A model generated the notes under the pieces. The model worked only from the letters and a program-made list of their open reading frames with translations, searched no databases and had not been told where the DNA came from. From Roseomonas sp. OT10 (lineage in GTDB: Bacteria; Pseudomonadota; Alphaproteobacteria; Acetobacterales; Acetobacteraceae), in assembly GCF_020991085.1 (NCBI RefSeq), contig NZ_CP087719.1:4878501-4942500 (forward strand): a DNA stretch of 64,000 nucleotides, given 5' to 3'. Below are positions 36,953-48,616 of the stretch, in pieces. The number at the start of each line of letters is the position of its first letter. The first letter of the stretch is position 1. A program made the translations under genes and the position numbers.

Positions 36953-37804
36953 TTGAACCGCCCCGCCGCCACGCCGGGCCGCCCCTGGCCGCGTCGGCGG
37001 GCGGTGCTGCCGGGCTTCGGCCTGTCGCTCGGCATCACCCTGGCCTGGCTGGTGCTGATCGTGCTGGTGCCGCTCTCGGCCCTGGTGCTGCGCCCCTGGG
37101 AGCTGGGCGCGGCCGGGGTCTGGAGCTCCGTCACCGAGCCGCGGGTGCTGGCCGCGCTGCGCCTCTCCTTCCTCGCCGCGCTGCTGGCGGCGGCGGTGAA
37201 CGTGCCCATCGGGCTGCTGCTGGCCTGGGTGCTGGTGCGGGTGCGCTTTCCCGGGCGGCGGCTGGCGGATGCGGCGGTGGACCTGCCCTTCGCGCTGCCC
37301 ACCGCCGTCGCCGGGCTGGCGCTGACCGCGCTCTTCGCCTCCAACGGCTGGCTCGGCGCGCCGCTCTCCTGGCTGGGGATCAAGGTCGCCTACACGCCGC
37401 TGGGCGTGCTCGTCGCCATGGTCTTCGTCGGCCTGCCCTTCGTGGTGCGCACGGTCGAGCCGGTGCTGCGCGACCTGCCGCCGGAGGCGGAGGAGGCGGC
37501 GGCCACGCTGGGGGCGACGCGGGCGCAGACGGTGTGGCGCGTCGTGCTGCCCGCCCTGGCGCCGGCCGCGCTGACCGGCTTCGGCCTGTCGCTGGCGCGC
37601 AGCGTGGGCGAGTACGGCAGCGTCATCTTCATCGCCGGCAACGTGCCGATGGTCAGCGAGATCGCGCCGCTGATCATCGTCTCCCGCCTGGAGGCCTTCG
37701 ACTATGCGGGCGCGGCGGCGGTGGGGCTGGCGATGCTGGCGATCTCCTTCGGCGTGCTGCTGGCGCTGAACCTGGCGCAGCGGCTGCTGCGGCGGGCCGC
37801 ATGA
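36953..37804 (+). CDS. cysT: Sulfate ABC transporter permease CysT
   Basis: 283 residues from a TTG at 36953. This is the only usable start codon after the sbp stop that keeps the usual short basic N terminus ([15 protein letters not shown]). Six hydrophobic segments are present, and the EAA-type loop reads [23 protein letters not shown], which contacts the ATPase. A longer frame beginning inside sbp (ATG 36854) cannot be excluded. It overlaps cysW by four bases. Confidence 0.9.
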   Translation: MNRPAATPGRPWPRRRAVLPGFGLSLGITLAWLVLIVLVPLSALVLRPWELGAAGVWSSVTEPRVLAALRLSFLAALLAAAVNVPIGLLLAWVLVRVRFPGRRLADAAVDLPFALPTAVAGLALTALFASNGWLGAPLSWLGIKVAYTPLGVLVAMVFVGLPFVVRTVEPVLRDLPPEAEEAAATLGATRAQTVWRVVLPALAPAALTGFGLSLARSVGEYGSVIFIAGNVPMVSEIAPLIIVSRLEAFDYAGAAAVGLAMLAISFGVLLALNLAQRLLRRAA

Positions 37805-38703
37805 CGGCCGCCCGCCCGGATGCCGCCCCGCAGGGGCCGCGCCTCGCGAAGGCCCGGCCGGCGGGCCGCCCCCCGGCCGCCACGGAGGACCCGCCCTGGG
37901 CGCGGCGCCTGCTGGTCGGGCTGGCGCTGCTGGTGCTGGCGGTCTTCCTGGTGCTGCCGCTGGCCGCCGTCTTCACCGAAGCGCTGCGCCGCGGCGTCCC
38001 GGCCGCCTGGGCGGTGCTGAGCGAGCCGGACACGCTCTCCGCCATGCGGCTGACGCTGCTGGTCGCGGCCATCGCCGTGCCGGTCAACACGCTGGGCGGG
38101 CTCGCCGCCTCCTGGTGCGTCGCCAAGTTCGACTTTCCCGGCAAGCGGCTGCTGGTGACGCTGATCGAGCTGCCCTTCTCCGTCTCGCCGGTGATCTCCG
38201 GCCTGGTCTACGTGCTGCTGTTCGGCGCGCATGGCTGGCTCGGCCCCTGGCTGCAGGCGCACGACATCCAGGTCATCTTCGCCCTGCCCGGCCTCGTGCT
38301 GGCCACCGTCTTCGTCACCTTCCCCTTCGTCGCCCGCACGGTGATCCCGCTGATGCAGGACCAGGGGCGCGAGGCGGAGGAGACGGCGGCGACGCTGGGC
38401 GCCACGGGCTGGCAGACCTTCCTGCGCGTCACCCTGCCCGACGTGAAATGGGCGCTGCTCTCGGGCATCCTGCTGTGCAACGCCCGCGCCATGGGCGAGT
38501 TCGGCGCGGTCGCCGTCGTCTCCGGCCACATCCGCGGGGAGACCAACACGCTGCCGCTGCACGTCGAGATCCTGTACAACGAGTACCAGTTCGCCGGCGC
38601 CTTCGCGGTGGCGGCGCTGCTCGCCCTGCTGGCGCTTTTCACCCTGGTGGCGAAGGCGGTGCTGGAACGTGTCTCCGGGCGCCGGGCGGAGATGGCGCAT
38701 TGA
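37801..38703 (+). CDS. cysW: Sulfate ABC transporter permease CysW
   Basis: 300 residues; the ATG overlaps the cysT stop. An N-terminal polar extension of about 35 residues is followed by six membrane segments. The EAA loop reads [23 protein letters not shown] and [20 protein letters not shown] is a CysW hallmark. It pairs with CysT in the inner membrane. The gap to cysA is about 110 bases, larger than elsewhere in the operon. Confidence 0.92.
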   Translation: MTAARPDAAPQGPRLAKARPAGRPPAATEDPPWARRLLVGLALLVLAVFLVLPLAAVFTEALRRGVPAAWAVLSEPDTLSAMRLTLLVAAIAVPVNTLGGLAASWCVAKFDFPGKRLLVTLIELPFSVSPVISGLVYVLLFGAHGWLGPWLQAHDIQVIFALPGLVLATVFVTFPFVARTVIPLMQDQGREAEETAATLGATGWQTFLRVTLPDVKWALLSGILLCNARAMGEFGAVAVVSGHIRGETNTLPLHVEILYNEYQFAGAFAVAALLALLALFTLVAKAVLERVSGRRAEMAH

Positions 38704-38811
38704 GGGCGCGCGCGGCCCGGGGAGACGGCGTGCCCGCCCCGGCGCCTGCGGCTTCCGGCCGGCGCGAGGGCTGGCCGACCTTCGGCGGAGGCGAGTCCCT
38801 TGGACGGTAGC

Positions 38812-39897
38812 ATGGGCGGCCGGTCCGCGGCGGAGGCGCAGGGCGGGGTGGAGGTGACGGGCGTCAGCCGCCGCTTCGGCGAGGCGTTGGCGCTCGACAG
38901 GGTGGACCTGTCCGTCCGCCCCGGCGAGTTCGCCGCGCTGCTGGGCCCCTCCGGCTCGGGCAAGACCACGCTGCTGCGCATCCTGGCGGGGCTGGACTTC
39001 CCGGATTCCGGGGCGGTGCGGATCGGCGGGACGGACGTCGCCACCCTGCCGGCGCGCGAGCGCGGCATTGGTTTCGTGCCGCAGAACTACGCGCTGTTCC
39101 GGCACATGACGGTCTTCGAGAACGTGGCCTTCGGGCTGCGCGTGCGGCCGCGCGCCACCCGTCCCGCTGCCGCGGCGATCGCCGCGCGCGTCCGCCGCCT
39201 GCTGGAGTTGGTGGCGATCCCGCAGCTGGAGCGCCGCTACCCCGACCAGATCTCCGGCGGGCAGCGGCAGCGGGTGGCGCTGGCCCGGGCGCTGGCCATC
39301 GAGCCCGCCCTGCTGCTGCTCGACGAGCCCTTCAGCGCCCTGGACGCGCAGGTGCGCAAGGACCTGCGCCAGTGGCTGCGCGGGCTGCACGACCGGCTGG
39401 GCATCACCAGCGTCCTGGTCACCCACGACCAGGACGAGGCGATGGAGATCGCCGATCGGGTCGCCGTGCTGCGCGACGGGCGGGTGGCCCAGGTCGACAC
39501 CCCCGCCATGCTGCTGCGCCGCCCGGCCGATGCCTTCGTCGCGGGTTTCCTGGGCGAGGCCAACCGGCTGGACTGCACCCTGCGCGGTGGCCAGGCGCAT
39601 TTCGGCGCCCTGCCGCTGGCGCCCCTGGCCACGACGCTGCCGGATGGGCCCGGCATCGCCTTCGTGCGGCCGGGCGATCTGCTGGCCGCTCCCGCGGCGG
39701 CCGGGGGCTGGAGGGTGCGCGCGGCGCGGCCCGATGCGCGCGGCATCCGGCTGCAGGTGGAGGCCGGGGCGCAGGGCCCGGTCCTGGATGCCCTGCCGGA
39801 ACCGGCCTGGCGCGACCCGGCATCGGGCGACGCCTGCAGCCTCAGACTGCTTGCGGCCTCCGTGTTCCCGGTGGCAGATCGTATGACGCCAAGGTGA
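38812..39897 (+). CDS. cysA: Sulfate ABC transporter ATPase CysA
   Basis: 361 residues. Walker [11 protein letters not shown]-loop [14 protein letters not shown], signature ISGGQRQR, Walker [13 protein letters not shown] and switch VTHDQDEA are all intact. The C-terminal regulatory domain begins near residue 240 and contains RPGDLLAAP. It energises sulfate uptake. A TTG at 38800 would add four residues. It closes the sulfur operon that starts at the sulfite reductase; biosynthetic cysDN or cysH genes are not in the window. Confidence 0.93.
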   Translation: MGGRSAAEAQGGVEVTGVSRRFGEALALDRVDLSVRPGEFAALLGPSGSGKTTLLRILAGLDFPDSGAVRIGGTDVATLPARERGIGFVPQNYALFRHMTVFENVAFGLRVRPRATRPAAAAIAARVRRLLELVAIPQLERRYPDQISGGQRQRVALARALAIEPALLLLDEPFSALDAQVRKDLRQWLRGLHDRLGITSVLVTHDQDEAMEIADRVAVLRDGRVAQVDTPAMLLRRPADAFVAGFLGEANRLDCTLRGGQAHFGALPLAPLATTLPDGPGIAFVRPGDLLAAPAAAGGWRVRAARPDARGIRLQVEAGAQGPVLDALPEPAWRDPASGDACSLRLLAASVFPVADRMTPR

Positions 39898-40021
39898 GCG
39901 CTTCCTCTCCCCCTTGCTCACAGGAGGGTGGAGATATGGGCGGCGTGGTGGCAGAACTGTTGAACGCGACACAACCGAGGATAGTATCCCTGGCCCGGAT
40001 GGCACGGGGGCAGCTGCAGGA

Positions 40022-42742
40022 ATGATGACGGACCCACCAGCCACCGAGGGCGTCGTCTTGCGCCAGCCCATCCGGTGGCTGGTCGGCAGCGGGATCGCCT
40101 TGGCCTTGCTGGTGGCGCTCGGCACCGCCTGGGTGATCCTGGACCTGCGCACGCGCACGGTCGCGACCGCCGGGCAGGACCTCGACCGCCTGTCCGTCGC
40201 CCTGGCCGAGCAGACGGACCAGGTCTTCCAGTCGCTCGATCTGGTCCAGGCCGGCTTGGTCGAACTGCTGCGCAAGACGGGGCTGGCGGCGCCCGGTGCC
40301 CTGCGGGAGGCCCGCAATTCCCCGGAGCTGCGCCGGACCCTGCAGGAGCGGATCTCCGGCCTGCCGCAGGTGGGCGCGCTGGCCATCTTCGACCAGGAGG
40401 GCCGGCCGGTGGCCTCGTCCAACCGCCACCCGGTGCCCGACGTCACCTTCGCCGACCGGGAGTACTTCGCGGCGATGCGCCAGAAGGGCGGGCCGGAGAC
40501 GCATGTAAGCGATCCGGTTTTGAGCCGAAGCTCGGGATTCTGGACGATCTACCTCGCCCGCCGGATCGCGGACCCGGACGGGGACTTCGCTGGCTTCGTC
40601 ATGGGCGCGATCCAGCTCCGCCACTTCGAGAGCTTCTACGGCAGGGTGGCCACCAGCCCCGGCGAGGCCATCGTCCTGCTCCGGCGCGACGGTACCCTCC
40701 TGGCCCGCCATCCCCCCCTCAGTTCCTCCAACAGCCGCGACGTCAGCCACCTGCCCGGGCTGTCGCGTATCCCCCCCTCCGACGAGGCGCGGATCACCTG
40801 GCTGCAGAGTCCCATCGACCAGCAGAACCGCCTCGTGGCCATGCGCGGCCTGAGGCTCCAGCCGCTGCTCCTCGCGGCCAGCCGCAACGAGGACGAGCTG
40901 CTGCGGGGCTGGCGGCAGCAGCGGCTGATCCTGGGCGGCGGGGCCCTGCTGGGCGAGCTGGGGCTGGCGGGCATCGTCCTGCTGGGGGTGCGGCAGCTCC
41001 GCAGCGGGCGGCGGCTGGCCCAGGCCATGGCGGCCGAGGCGGCGACGGAGCGCGCGCTGCAGCTGCAGGACATGCGCTTCGGGCACACGCTCGCCACCAT
41101 GCGGCAGGGCCTGTGCATGGTGGATGCCGCCGGCCGGGTGCAGGTGCTGAACCGGCACCTTGCCACGATGCTGCGCCTGCCATCCGAGGAGGCGGTGATC
41201 GGGCGGCCGCTGCGGGCGCTGGGGGTGCAGGCGGTGGCCGGCGGCGCCATCGCCGCCGCGGACCGGCGCCGCCTCACGCGCTGGCTCGGCCTGGCCATGA
41301 CGCGCCGCGAGCCGGCCTCCGACACATGGGAGGTGGACGACGGCCGGATCCTGTCCCTCGCGCTCTGGCCCATGGCCGATGGCGGCTGGATGGCGAACCT
41401 GGACGACGTGACGGAGCGGCAGCAGGCGGAGGAGCGGATCGCGCACCTGGCCTACCACGACCAGCTGACCGGCCTGCCCAACCGCATCATGTTCGGCGAG
41501 CGCCTGCGCGAGGCGGTGGCGCGCGCGGCCCGGGGGGAGGGCTGCGCGCTGCTCTGCCTCGACCTCGACCACTTCAAGGAGGTCAACGACACGCTGGGCC
41601 ATCCGCTCGGCGACGCGCTGCTGCGCGCGGTGACGGAGCGGCTGCGGCGGTGCGTGCGGGAGACGGATACGGTCGCCCGGCTCGGCGGCGACGAGTTCGC
41701 GGTGCTGCAGGCCGCGGTCAGCCGGATCGACGAGGTGGCGGCCCTGGCCGAGCGGCTGCTGGCGGAGCTGAGCCTGCCCTTCGAGTTCGACGGACGGCCG
41801 GTCGCGATGAGCGTCAGCCTGGGCGTGGCGACGCTGGCGCCGGGCCAGGACGGGGACGAGGACACGCTGCTGCGCAAGGCGGACCTGGCGCTGTTCCGGG
41901 CCAAGAGCGAAGGCCGCAGCCGCATCCGCTTCTTCGAGCCGCAGATGGAGGCGGCGATCCAGACCCGCCGGCAGCTGGAGGCCGATCTCCGCCGCGCCCT
42001 GAGCCAGCAGGAGTTCGAGCTGTTCTACCAGCCGGTGCTGCGGCTGCGCAGCGGCGAGATCACCGGCTTCGAGGCGCTGCTGCGCTGGCGCCACCCGCAG
42101 CGGGGGCTGGTCTCGCCCGCCGAGTTCATCCCCTTCGCCGAGGAGAGCGGGCTGGTCGTCGCCCTGGGCGCCTGGGCCTTGGAACGGGCCTGCATCGAGG
42201 CGGCCGCCTGGCCGCGCGAGGTGAAGGTGGCGGTGAACCTTTCCCCGGCCCAGTTCAGCCGGGGCAACGCCGTGGTCGGGCACGTCCGCTCGGCCCTGGA
42301 ACGCTCCGGCCTGCATCCCGGCCGGCTGGAGCTGGAGGTGACCGAGACCGTGGTGCTGGAGGAGACGGAGGAGACGCTGAACGCCCTGCACCAGATCCGC
42401 GCCCTGGGGGTGGGGATCGCGCTGGACGATTTCGGCACCGGCTATTCCTCATTGAGCTACCTGCGGAAGTTCCCCTTCGACAAGGTGAAGATCGACCAGT
42501 CCTTCGTGCGCGACATGGAGCAGCGGAGCGACTGCGCCGCCATCGTGCGCGCCGTGATCGCCCTCAGTGCCAGCCTGGGCATGGTCACCCTGGCGGAAGG
42601 GGTGGAGACCGAGGAACAACGCCTGATGCTGCTGGCCGAACGCTGTGACGAAGGCCAGGGCTACCTGTTCAGCCCGCCCCTGCCCGCCGCACGGGCGCAC
42701 GCCCTGCTGGCAGGGCTGAGCCAACTGGCCGGCGCAGGCTGA
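40022..42742 (+). CDS. Membrane GGDEF-EAL c-di-GMP enzyme
   Basis: 906 residues from the first of two ATGs, with AGGA upstream. A membrane helix (about 17-38) leads to a periplasmic Cache-like sensor region; a second helix lies near 300-325, followed by a PAS-like segment. The GGDEF motif is intact (555-559), with an inhibitory RxxD site (RETD, 546-549) five residues before it. The EAL domain has EAL at 684-686 and DDFGTGYSS from 801, so both synthesis and hydrolysis of c-di-GMP look possible. Its stop TGA is the first base triplet of repeat element copy 3. Confidence 0.92.
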   Translation: MMTDPPATEGVVLRQPIRWLVGSGIALALLVALGTAWVILDLRTRTVATAGQDLDRLSVALAEQTDQVFQSLDLVQAGLVELLRKTGLAAPGALREARNSPELRRTLQERISGLPQVGALAIFDQEGRPVASSNRHPVPDVTFADREYFAAMRQKGGPETHVSDPVLSRSSGFWTIYLARRIADPDGDFAGFVMGAIQLRHFESFYGRVATSPGEAIVLLRRDGTLLARHPPLSSSNSRDVSHLPGLSRIPPSDEARITWLQSPIDQQNRLVAMRGLRLQPLLLAASRNEDELLRGWRQQRLILGGGALLGELGLAGIVLLGVRQLRSGRRLAQAMAAEAATERALQLQDMRFGHTLATMRQGLCMVDAAGRVQVLNRHLATMLRLPSEEAVIGRPLRALGVQAVAGGAIAAADRRRLTRWLGLAMTRREPASDTWEVDDGRILSLALWPMADGGWMANLDDVTERQQAEERIAHLAYHDQLTGLPNRIMFGERLREAVARAARGEGCALLCLDLDHFKEVNDTLGHPLGDALLRAVTERLRRCVRETDTVARLGGDEFAVLQAAVSRIDEVAALAERLLAELSLPFEFDGRPVAMSVSLGVATLAPGQDGDEDTLLRKADLALFRAKSEGRSRIRFFEPQMEAAIQTRRQLEADLRRALSQQEFELFYQPVLRLRSGEITGFEALLRWRHPQRGLVSPAEFIPFAEESGLVVALGAWALERACIEAAAWPREVKVAVNLSPAQFSRGNAVVGHVRSALERSGLHPGRLELEVTETVVLEETEETLNALHQIRALGVGIALDDFGTGYSSLSYLRKFPFDKVKIDQSFVRDMEQRSDCAAIVRAVIALSASLGMVTLAEGVETEEQRLMLLAERCDEGQGYLFSPPLPAARAHALLAGLSQLAGAG

Positions 42743-43115
42743 TCCGGCCGGCGGGATGACCTGACCGGTCGGGCTGTGGTGGTCCGGCGGGGGACCGGGA
42801 GGGGACGCCGTCCCCTCCCAGACCCTCCCCTGCCGGGGCCACAAGCGGGCCCCGGACCCCGCTGGGAGTCTGGTGCTTCCGGTGGGCGTCAGCCTCCGGG
42901 CTCAGCCCTGACGGAATGTGGACAGGTGGGACTCTGAAAAAAGCTTTCAGAGGGCGTCAGCGAATGCTGCGGCCGTACCCGCCGAGGAGCCATGCTCCTC
43001 GGCGCCGTGACCCCGTATCAGGCTGTCCCGCGGCAGCGCTGATCGGGTCCAGGGCCCGCAGGGTCCTGGCGGAGTGGGGGTATCGGGGGCGAGGCAGGGC
43101 CTTGCCCCCGGGCCA
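42740..43115 (+). repeat. Multi-hairpin intergenic element, copy 3
   Basis: Lies between the convergent GGDEF-EAL and M3 peptidase genes and begins at the GGDEF-EAL stop (TGATCCGG). Hairpins are: 42797-42819, arms GGGAGGGGAC and GTCCCCTCCC, loop GCC; an 8-bp stem CCGGGGCC / GGCCCCGG around 42835-42860; 42981-43003, arms GCCGAGGAGC and GCTCCTCGGC, loop CAT; 43049-43069, arms CCAGGGCCC and GGGTCCTGG with one G.U; and 43085-43109, arms GGGGGCGAGGC and GCCTTGCCCCC with one G.U. The remaining bases to 43251 show no gene. Confidence 0.88.
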
Positions 43116-43251
43116 CGGGCACCACGCCACCGTGGACTCCGCGCATCCCGCCGCGCCTGTGACACGGGCCGGCCTGCTTCGCTGAACGGGTGGTGCTGTG
43201 CCTTGGGGGCGAGCCATGCAGGGGAGGGGGGAAGCCGCCCTCCCTGGCCGG

Positions 43252-44925
43252 TCAGACCCCCAGCACCGCCGCCGCCTCGCGCACCACCTCGCCCAGCGCG
43301 CCGGGCTTGAAGGGCGAGACCAGCCCGGCCGATTCCGCCAGCGCCTGGAAGGGGGCGGAGCCGCCGCGGCCGCACAGCGCCACGTAGTCCGCCAGCGTGC
43401 CCGGGTAGTCGCGCCGCGACTTCACCCAGAACTGCATGGCGCAGCACAGGGCGAGCGTGTAGTCGATGTAGTAGAAGGGCGAGTTGTAGATGTGCCGCTT
43501 CGCCTGCCAGCGCCCGCCCTTGGCCGGCCAGGCGAGGTCGCCGTAGTCGGTCCAGGGCATGTAGCGCGCCTCCAGGTCCCGCCACATCGCGTGGCGCTCC
43601 TCGGGCGTCGCCTCGGGGTTGGCGTAGACCTCGTGCTGGAAGTGGTCGACGCAGACGCCGTAGGGCAGGAAGGCGAGGCTGTTGATCAGGTGCAGGCGGC
43701 GGAAGCGGTCGGCCTCCGCCTCGCCCACCATCAGCCCCATCTGCGGATGGGTGAGGAACTCCAGCCCCATCGAGTGGATCTCCGCCGCTTCCATGGTCGG
43801 CCAGAGCGTGTCGATGCCCGGCAGGTCGCGGCTTTCCCAGTTCTGGAAGGCGTGGCCCATCTCGTGCGTGAAGACGCCGATGTCGTTGTGGGTGCCGTTG
43901 AAGTTGGCGAAGATGAAGGGCACGCCGACGCTGGGGAAGCTGGTGCAGAACCCGCCCCCCGCCTTGGTCGGCCGGTTCTTCAGGTCGAGGAACCCGCCCT
44001 CCCGCATCATGCGGTAGAAGCTGCCCATGCGCGGCTCCATGCGGTCGAACATGGCCTGCGCCTGGGCCACCAGCACGTCGTGCCCGCCGATCGGCTTCGG
44101 GTTGCCGGCGGGGTCCACCAGGTCCTCGTCCCAGAACATCAGCTTGTCCCAGCCGTTCTCCCGCCGCCGCGCCTCCAGGATGCGGCCGACCAGCGGCACG
44201 ACATGCTCCGCCACCGCGTCGCGGTAGCGCGCGACCTCCTCCGGCCCGTAATCGGTGCGGCGCATGTTGCGGTAGGCCAGCGGGGTGTAGCTGTCGTAGC
44301 CCAGCTTGCGCGCCATGCCGTGGCGCAGCCGGACGAGTCCGTCATAGATCGAATCCAGCTCCGCGCCGTGCTCGGCGAAGAAGCCCCAGCGCGCCTGTTC
44401 CGCCTCATGCCGCACGGCGCGGTCCGGATCCTCGGCGAAGGGGGCGAGGCCGGCGAGGTTCACCGCCTTGCCCCGCACCGTCACCCGTGCCGAGGCCAGC
44501 AGCTCCGTGTAGCGGGCGGTGAGCTTCGACTCCTCCTCCAGGTCGCCGGCGATGGCCGGGTCGAAGGTGGTGACGTCCATCTCCCAGAGTTCCAGCACAT
44601 AGGGGCCCAGGATCGCCTCCCAGGCTACGCGGTCCGGGTCGGCCAGGATGCGGCGCTTGAGCGCGGTGGAATGGTCGGTGGCGACGGGGGAGAGGGCGTC
44701 GGCGTATTCCCGGGCCGCCTTGGCCGCCGCATCCGCCGTGTCCTGCGAGAAGCGCAGGTAGGTGAGGGCGGCCCAGCTGTCGAACTCCCGCCGCAGCCGG
44801 TCCCATTCCGCGGCCATCCCCGCCCGGTCCCCGGCATCCAGCCGCGCGTTCAGCGCCGCCGTCTCGGCCGCCAGGCTCTCCCGCGTCGGGGTGGGGGCAG
44901 TGATCTCGTCGAAGCGCAGGGCCAT
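43252..44925 (-). CDS. M3 family oligoendopeptidase (PepF-like)
   Basis: 557 residues from the ATG at 44925, preceded by GGAGGA. The zinc site is [10 protein letters not shown] (HExxH), with the downstream glutamate in the [13 protein letters not shown] segment. An N-terminal helical domain of about 200 residues precedes the catalytic domain, as in PepF and related M3B peptidases. It degrades short peptides in the cytoplasm; there is no signal peptide. It is divergent from katE, with about 210 bases between. Confidence 0.9.
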   Translation of the reverse strand: MALRFDEITAPTPTRESLAAETAALNARLDAGDRAGMAAEWDRLRREFDSWAALTYLRFSQDTADAAAKAAREYADALSPVATDHSTALKRRILADPDRVAWEAILGPYVLELWEMDVTTFDPAIAGDLEEESKLTARYTELLASARVTVRGKAVNLAGLAPFAEDPDRAVRHEAEQARWGFFAEHGAELDSIYDGLVRLRHGMARKLGYDSYTPLAYRNMRRTDYGPEEVARYRDAVAEHVVPLVGRILEARRRENGWDKLMFWDEDLVDPAGNPKPIGGHDVLVAQAQAMFDRMEPRMGSFYRMMREGGFLDLKNRPTKAGGGFCTSFPSVGVPFIFANFNGTHNDIGVFTHEMGHAFQNWESRDLPGIDTLWPTMEAAEIHSMGLEFLTHPQMGLMVGEAEADRFRRLHLINSLAFLPYGVCVDHFQHEVYANPEATPEERHAMWRDLEARYMPWTDYGDLAWPAKGGRWQAKRHIYNSPFYYIDYTLALCCAMQFWVKSRRDYPGTLADYVALCGRGGSAPFQALAESAGLVSPFKPGALGEVVREAAAVLGV

Positions 44926-45134
44926 GGGGTCGTCCTCCGGGCAGCCGGTCCGGCCCAGCCTGCCCCAGTTGCGCGCCGCGCCCCAGCCCCCGGGGAGCGC
45001 ACCCGTGTCCGGTGCCACGCTCCGCGGGAAAGTGCAACCGGCCGGTAACGGACTACACCGGCCCGCGTTGTGGTCCCGGCTGTCGCCTTCCGGTGCCGGC
45101 CACGGTGCCGAATCGGAAACGAAGGAGAGGCGAC

Positions 45135-47252
<2,118 letters not shown>

Positions 47253-47353
47253 TCCCGTCACGGCCGCGTCCCCGCAGCGCCGCGGGGGCGCGGCCGTGAA
47301 TTTCTGCGGCGCCGCCCTGTCGGCGGCGATCCGCAAGGCCAGATGAGGCGCGC

Positions 47354-48514
47354 ATGCCGCCCGCCTCGCGCTCCATCGTCGTGATCGGTGACCTCGTGGA
47401 GGGCTGGCCGCCGCGCCACGGGCCTCCCGCCGGGATGGAGGCGGCCCGGCGGCGCTGGCAGGCCGAGGCGGCGGACGAGCCGCCCCTGTCCGGGGAGGCG
47501 TTGGACGAGGCCCGCGCCGCGCTCGCCGTCACCGGGGGCTACCTGGAGCGGCTGCCGCTGGCCTGCATCAAGGCGGGCCTCGTGGACCGGGCCGAGATCT
47601 GGCATCACTGGCGCGCGGATGGGGCCGCGCCCGCCCGCCGGGACGGGCCGCTGCTGCGCCGCCGGGCCTTCGCCCTGGATGCGGAGGCGGCGCCCTTCGC
47701 CTCCGCCGACATGCTCGGCTATCTTACCGCCTTCGGCCCGCCCCGGATTCTGCTGGTCCTCGGGCTGGGGGTGGACGGGGCCATCCTCGATGCCTGCGCG
47801 CCGAGCGTGAGGATCTACAACTCCATCGATGCGCCGGCCCTGCGCGTGCCGCGGGAGATCAGCGCGCGGTTCGACCTGATCCTGACCGGCGCGCCGTGGC
47901 AGTCCGCGGAGGTCGAGGCGCTCCATCCCGGCACGCGCACGGCGGTGATGCCGATCGGGCCGGAGTTCGCCTCGCCCGAGACCTTCCATCCGCTGGCGGT
48001 GCCGAAGGACTACGACCTGATCTACGTCGCCGCCGCGCAGCCCTACAAGCGCCACGACATCCTGTTCGACGCGCTGGCGGGCCTGCCGCGCGGGATCCGC
48101 GCGCTCTGCGTCTGCGGCTATGGCGAGATGGGCGAGGCGCTGCGGCAGCGCGCGGCCGCGCTCGGGCTCAACCTGGACATCATCGGCCCGCCCGGCGTTT
48201 CCTTCGCCGAGGTCAACGCCCTGATGAACCGTGCCCGCATCGGCGTCGTCTGCGGGGAGGCCGACGGCGCGCCCGCGATCCTGACGGAGTACATGCTCGC
48301 CGGCCTGCCGGTCCTGGCGAACGAGCGACTGTGCTGCGGCCTGCAGTTCATCACGCCCGCGACGGGCATGACGGCCTCCGCCGCTGGGTTCGGACAGGGC
48401 ATCCTGTCGCTGCTGGAGCGCGCCGGCACGCTCGACCCCCGCCGGGAGGTCCTCGCGCGCTGGACCTGGCCGCACAGCGTGCGCCGCCTCGCCGGGCTGT
48501 TGCCAGAAAAGTGA
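47354..48514 (+). CDS. Glycosyltransferase, GT-B fold (GT4-like)
   Basis: 386 residues. The N-terminal half is unusual and without a clear motif. The C-terminal half has the GT-B pattern: DLIYVAAAQPYKRHDILFDAL, LCVCGYGEMGEALRQRA and GEADGAPAILTEYMLAGLPVLAN, with the E-x7-E type donor site. It presumably adds a sugar to the glycan made by the genes that follow. It begins 102 bases after katE and ends 103 bases before the GT-UGM fusion gene. Donor and acceptor are unknown. Confidence 0.82.
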   Translation: MPPASRSIVVIGDLVEGWPPRHGPPAGMEAARRRWQAEAADEPPLSGEALDEARAALAVTGGYLERLPLACIKAGLVDRAEIWHHWRADGAAPARRDGPLLRRRAFALDAEAAPFASADMLGYLTAFGPPRILLVLGLGVDGAILDACAPSVRIYNSIDAPALRVPREISARFDLILTGAPWQSAEVEALHPGTRTAVMPIGPEFASPETFHPLAVPKDYDLIYVAAAQPYKRHDILFDALAGLPRGIRALCVCGYGEMGEALRQRAAALGLNLDIIGPPGVSFAEVNALMNRARIGVVCGEADGAPAILTEYMLAGLPVLANERLCCGLQFITPATGMTASAAGFGQGILSLLERAGTLDPRREVLARWTWPHSVRRLAGLLPEK

Positions 48515-48616
48515 CGGGGGGCAAGCCTCCCCCGCCTCGCCATGAACGGGCTAAGAACGTTGCTGCGGTGCACCGTGCAGCATCGCCCCTGGCTGCCAGG
48601 CCGCGAGGAGAATCCC

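Noticed and set aside
40075-42648. 857-residue open frame in another phase of the GGDEF-EAL gene
   Set aside because: The alternate frame gives Gly/Arg/Pro-rich sequence, while the chosen frame has intact GGDEF, EAL and PAS-like features.
47354-48514. Frameshift between the stand-alone transferase and the GT-UGM fusion gene
   Set aside because: Both have complete C-terminal and N-terminal transferase motifs, and the gap contains a proper ribosome binding site for the second gene.
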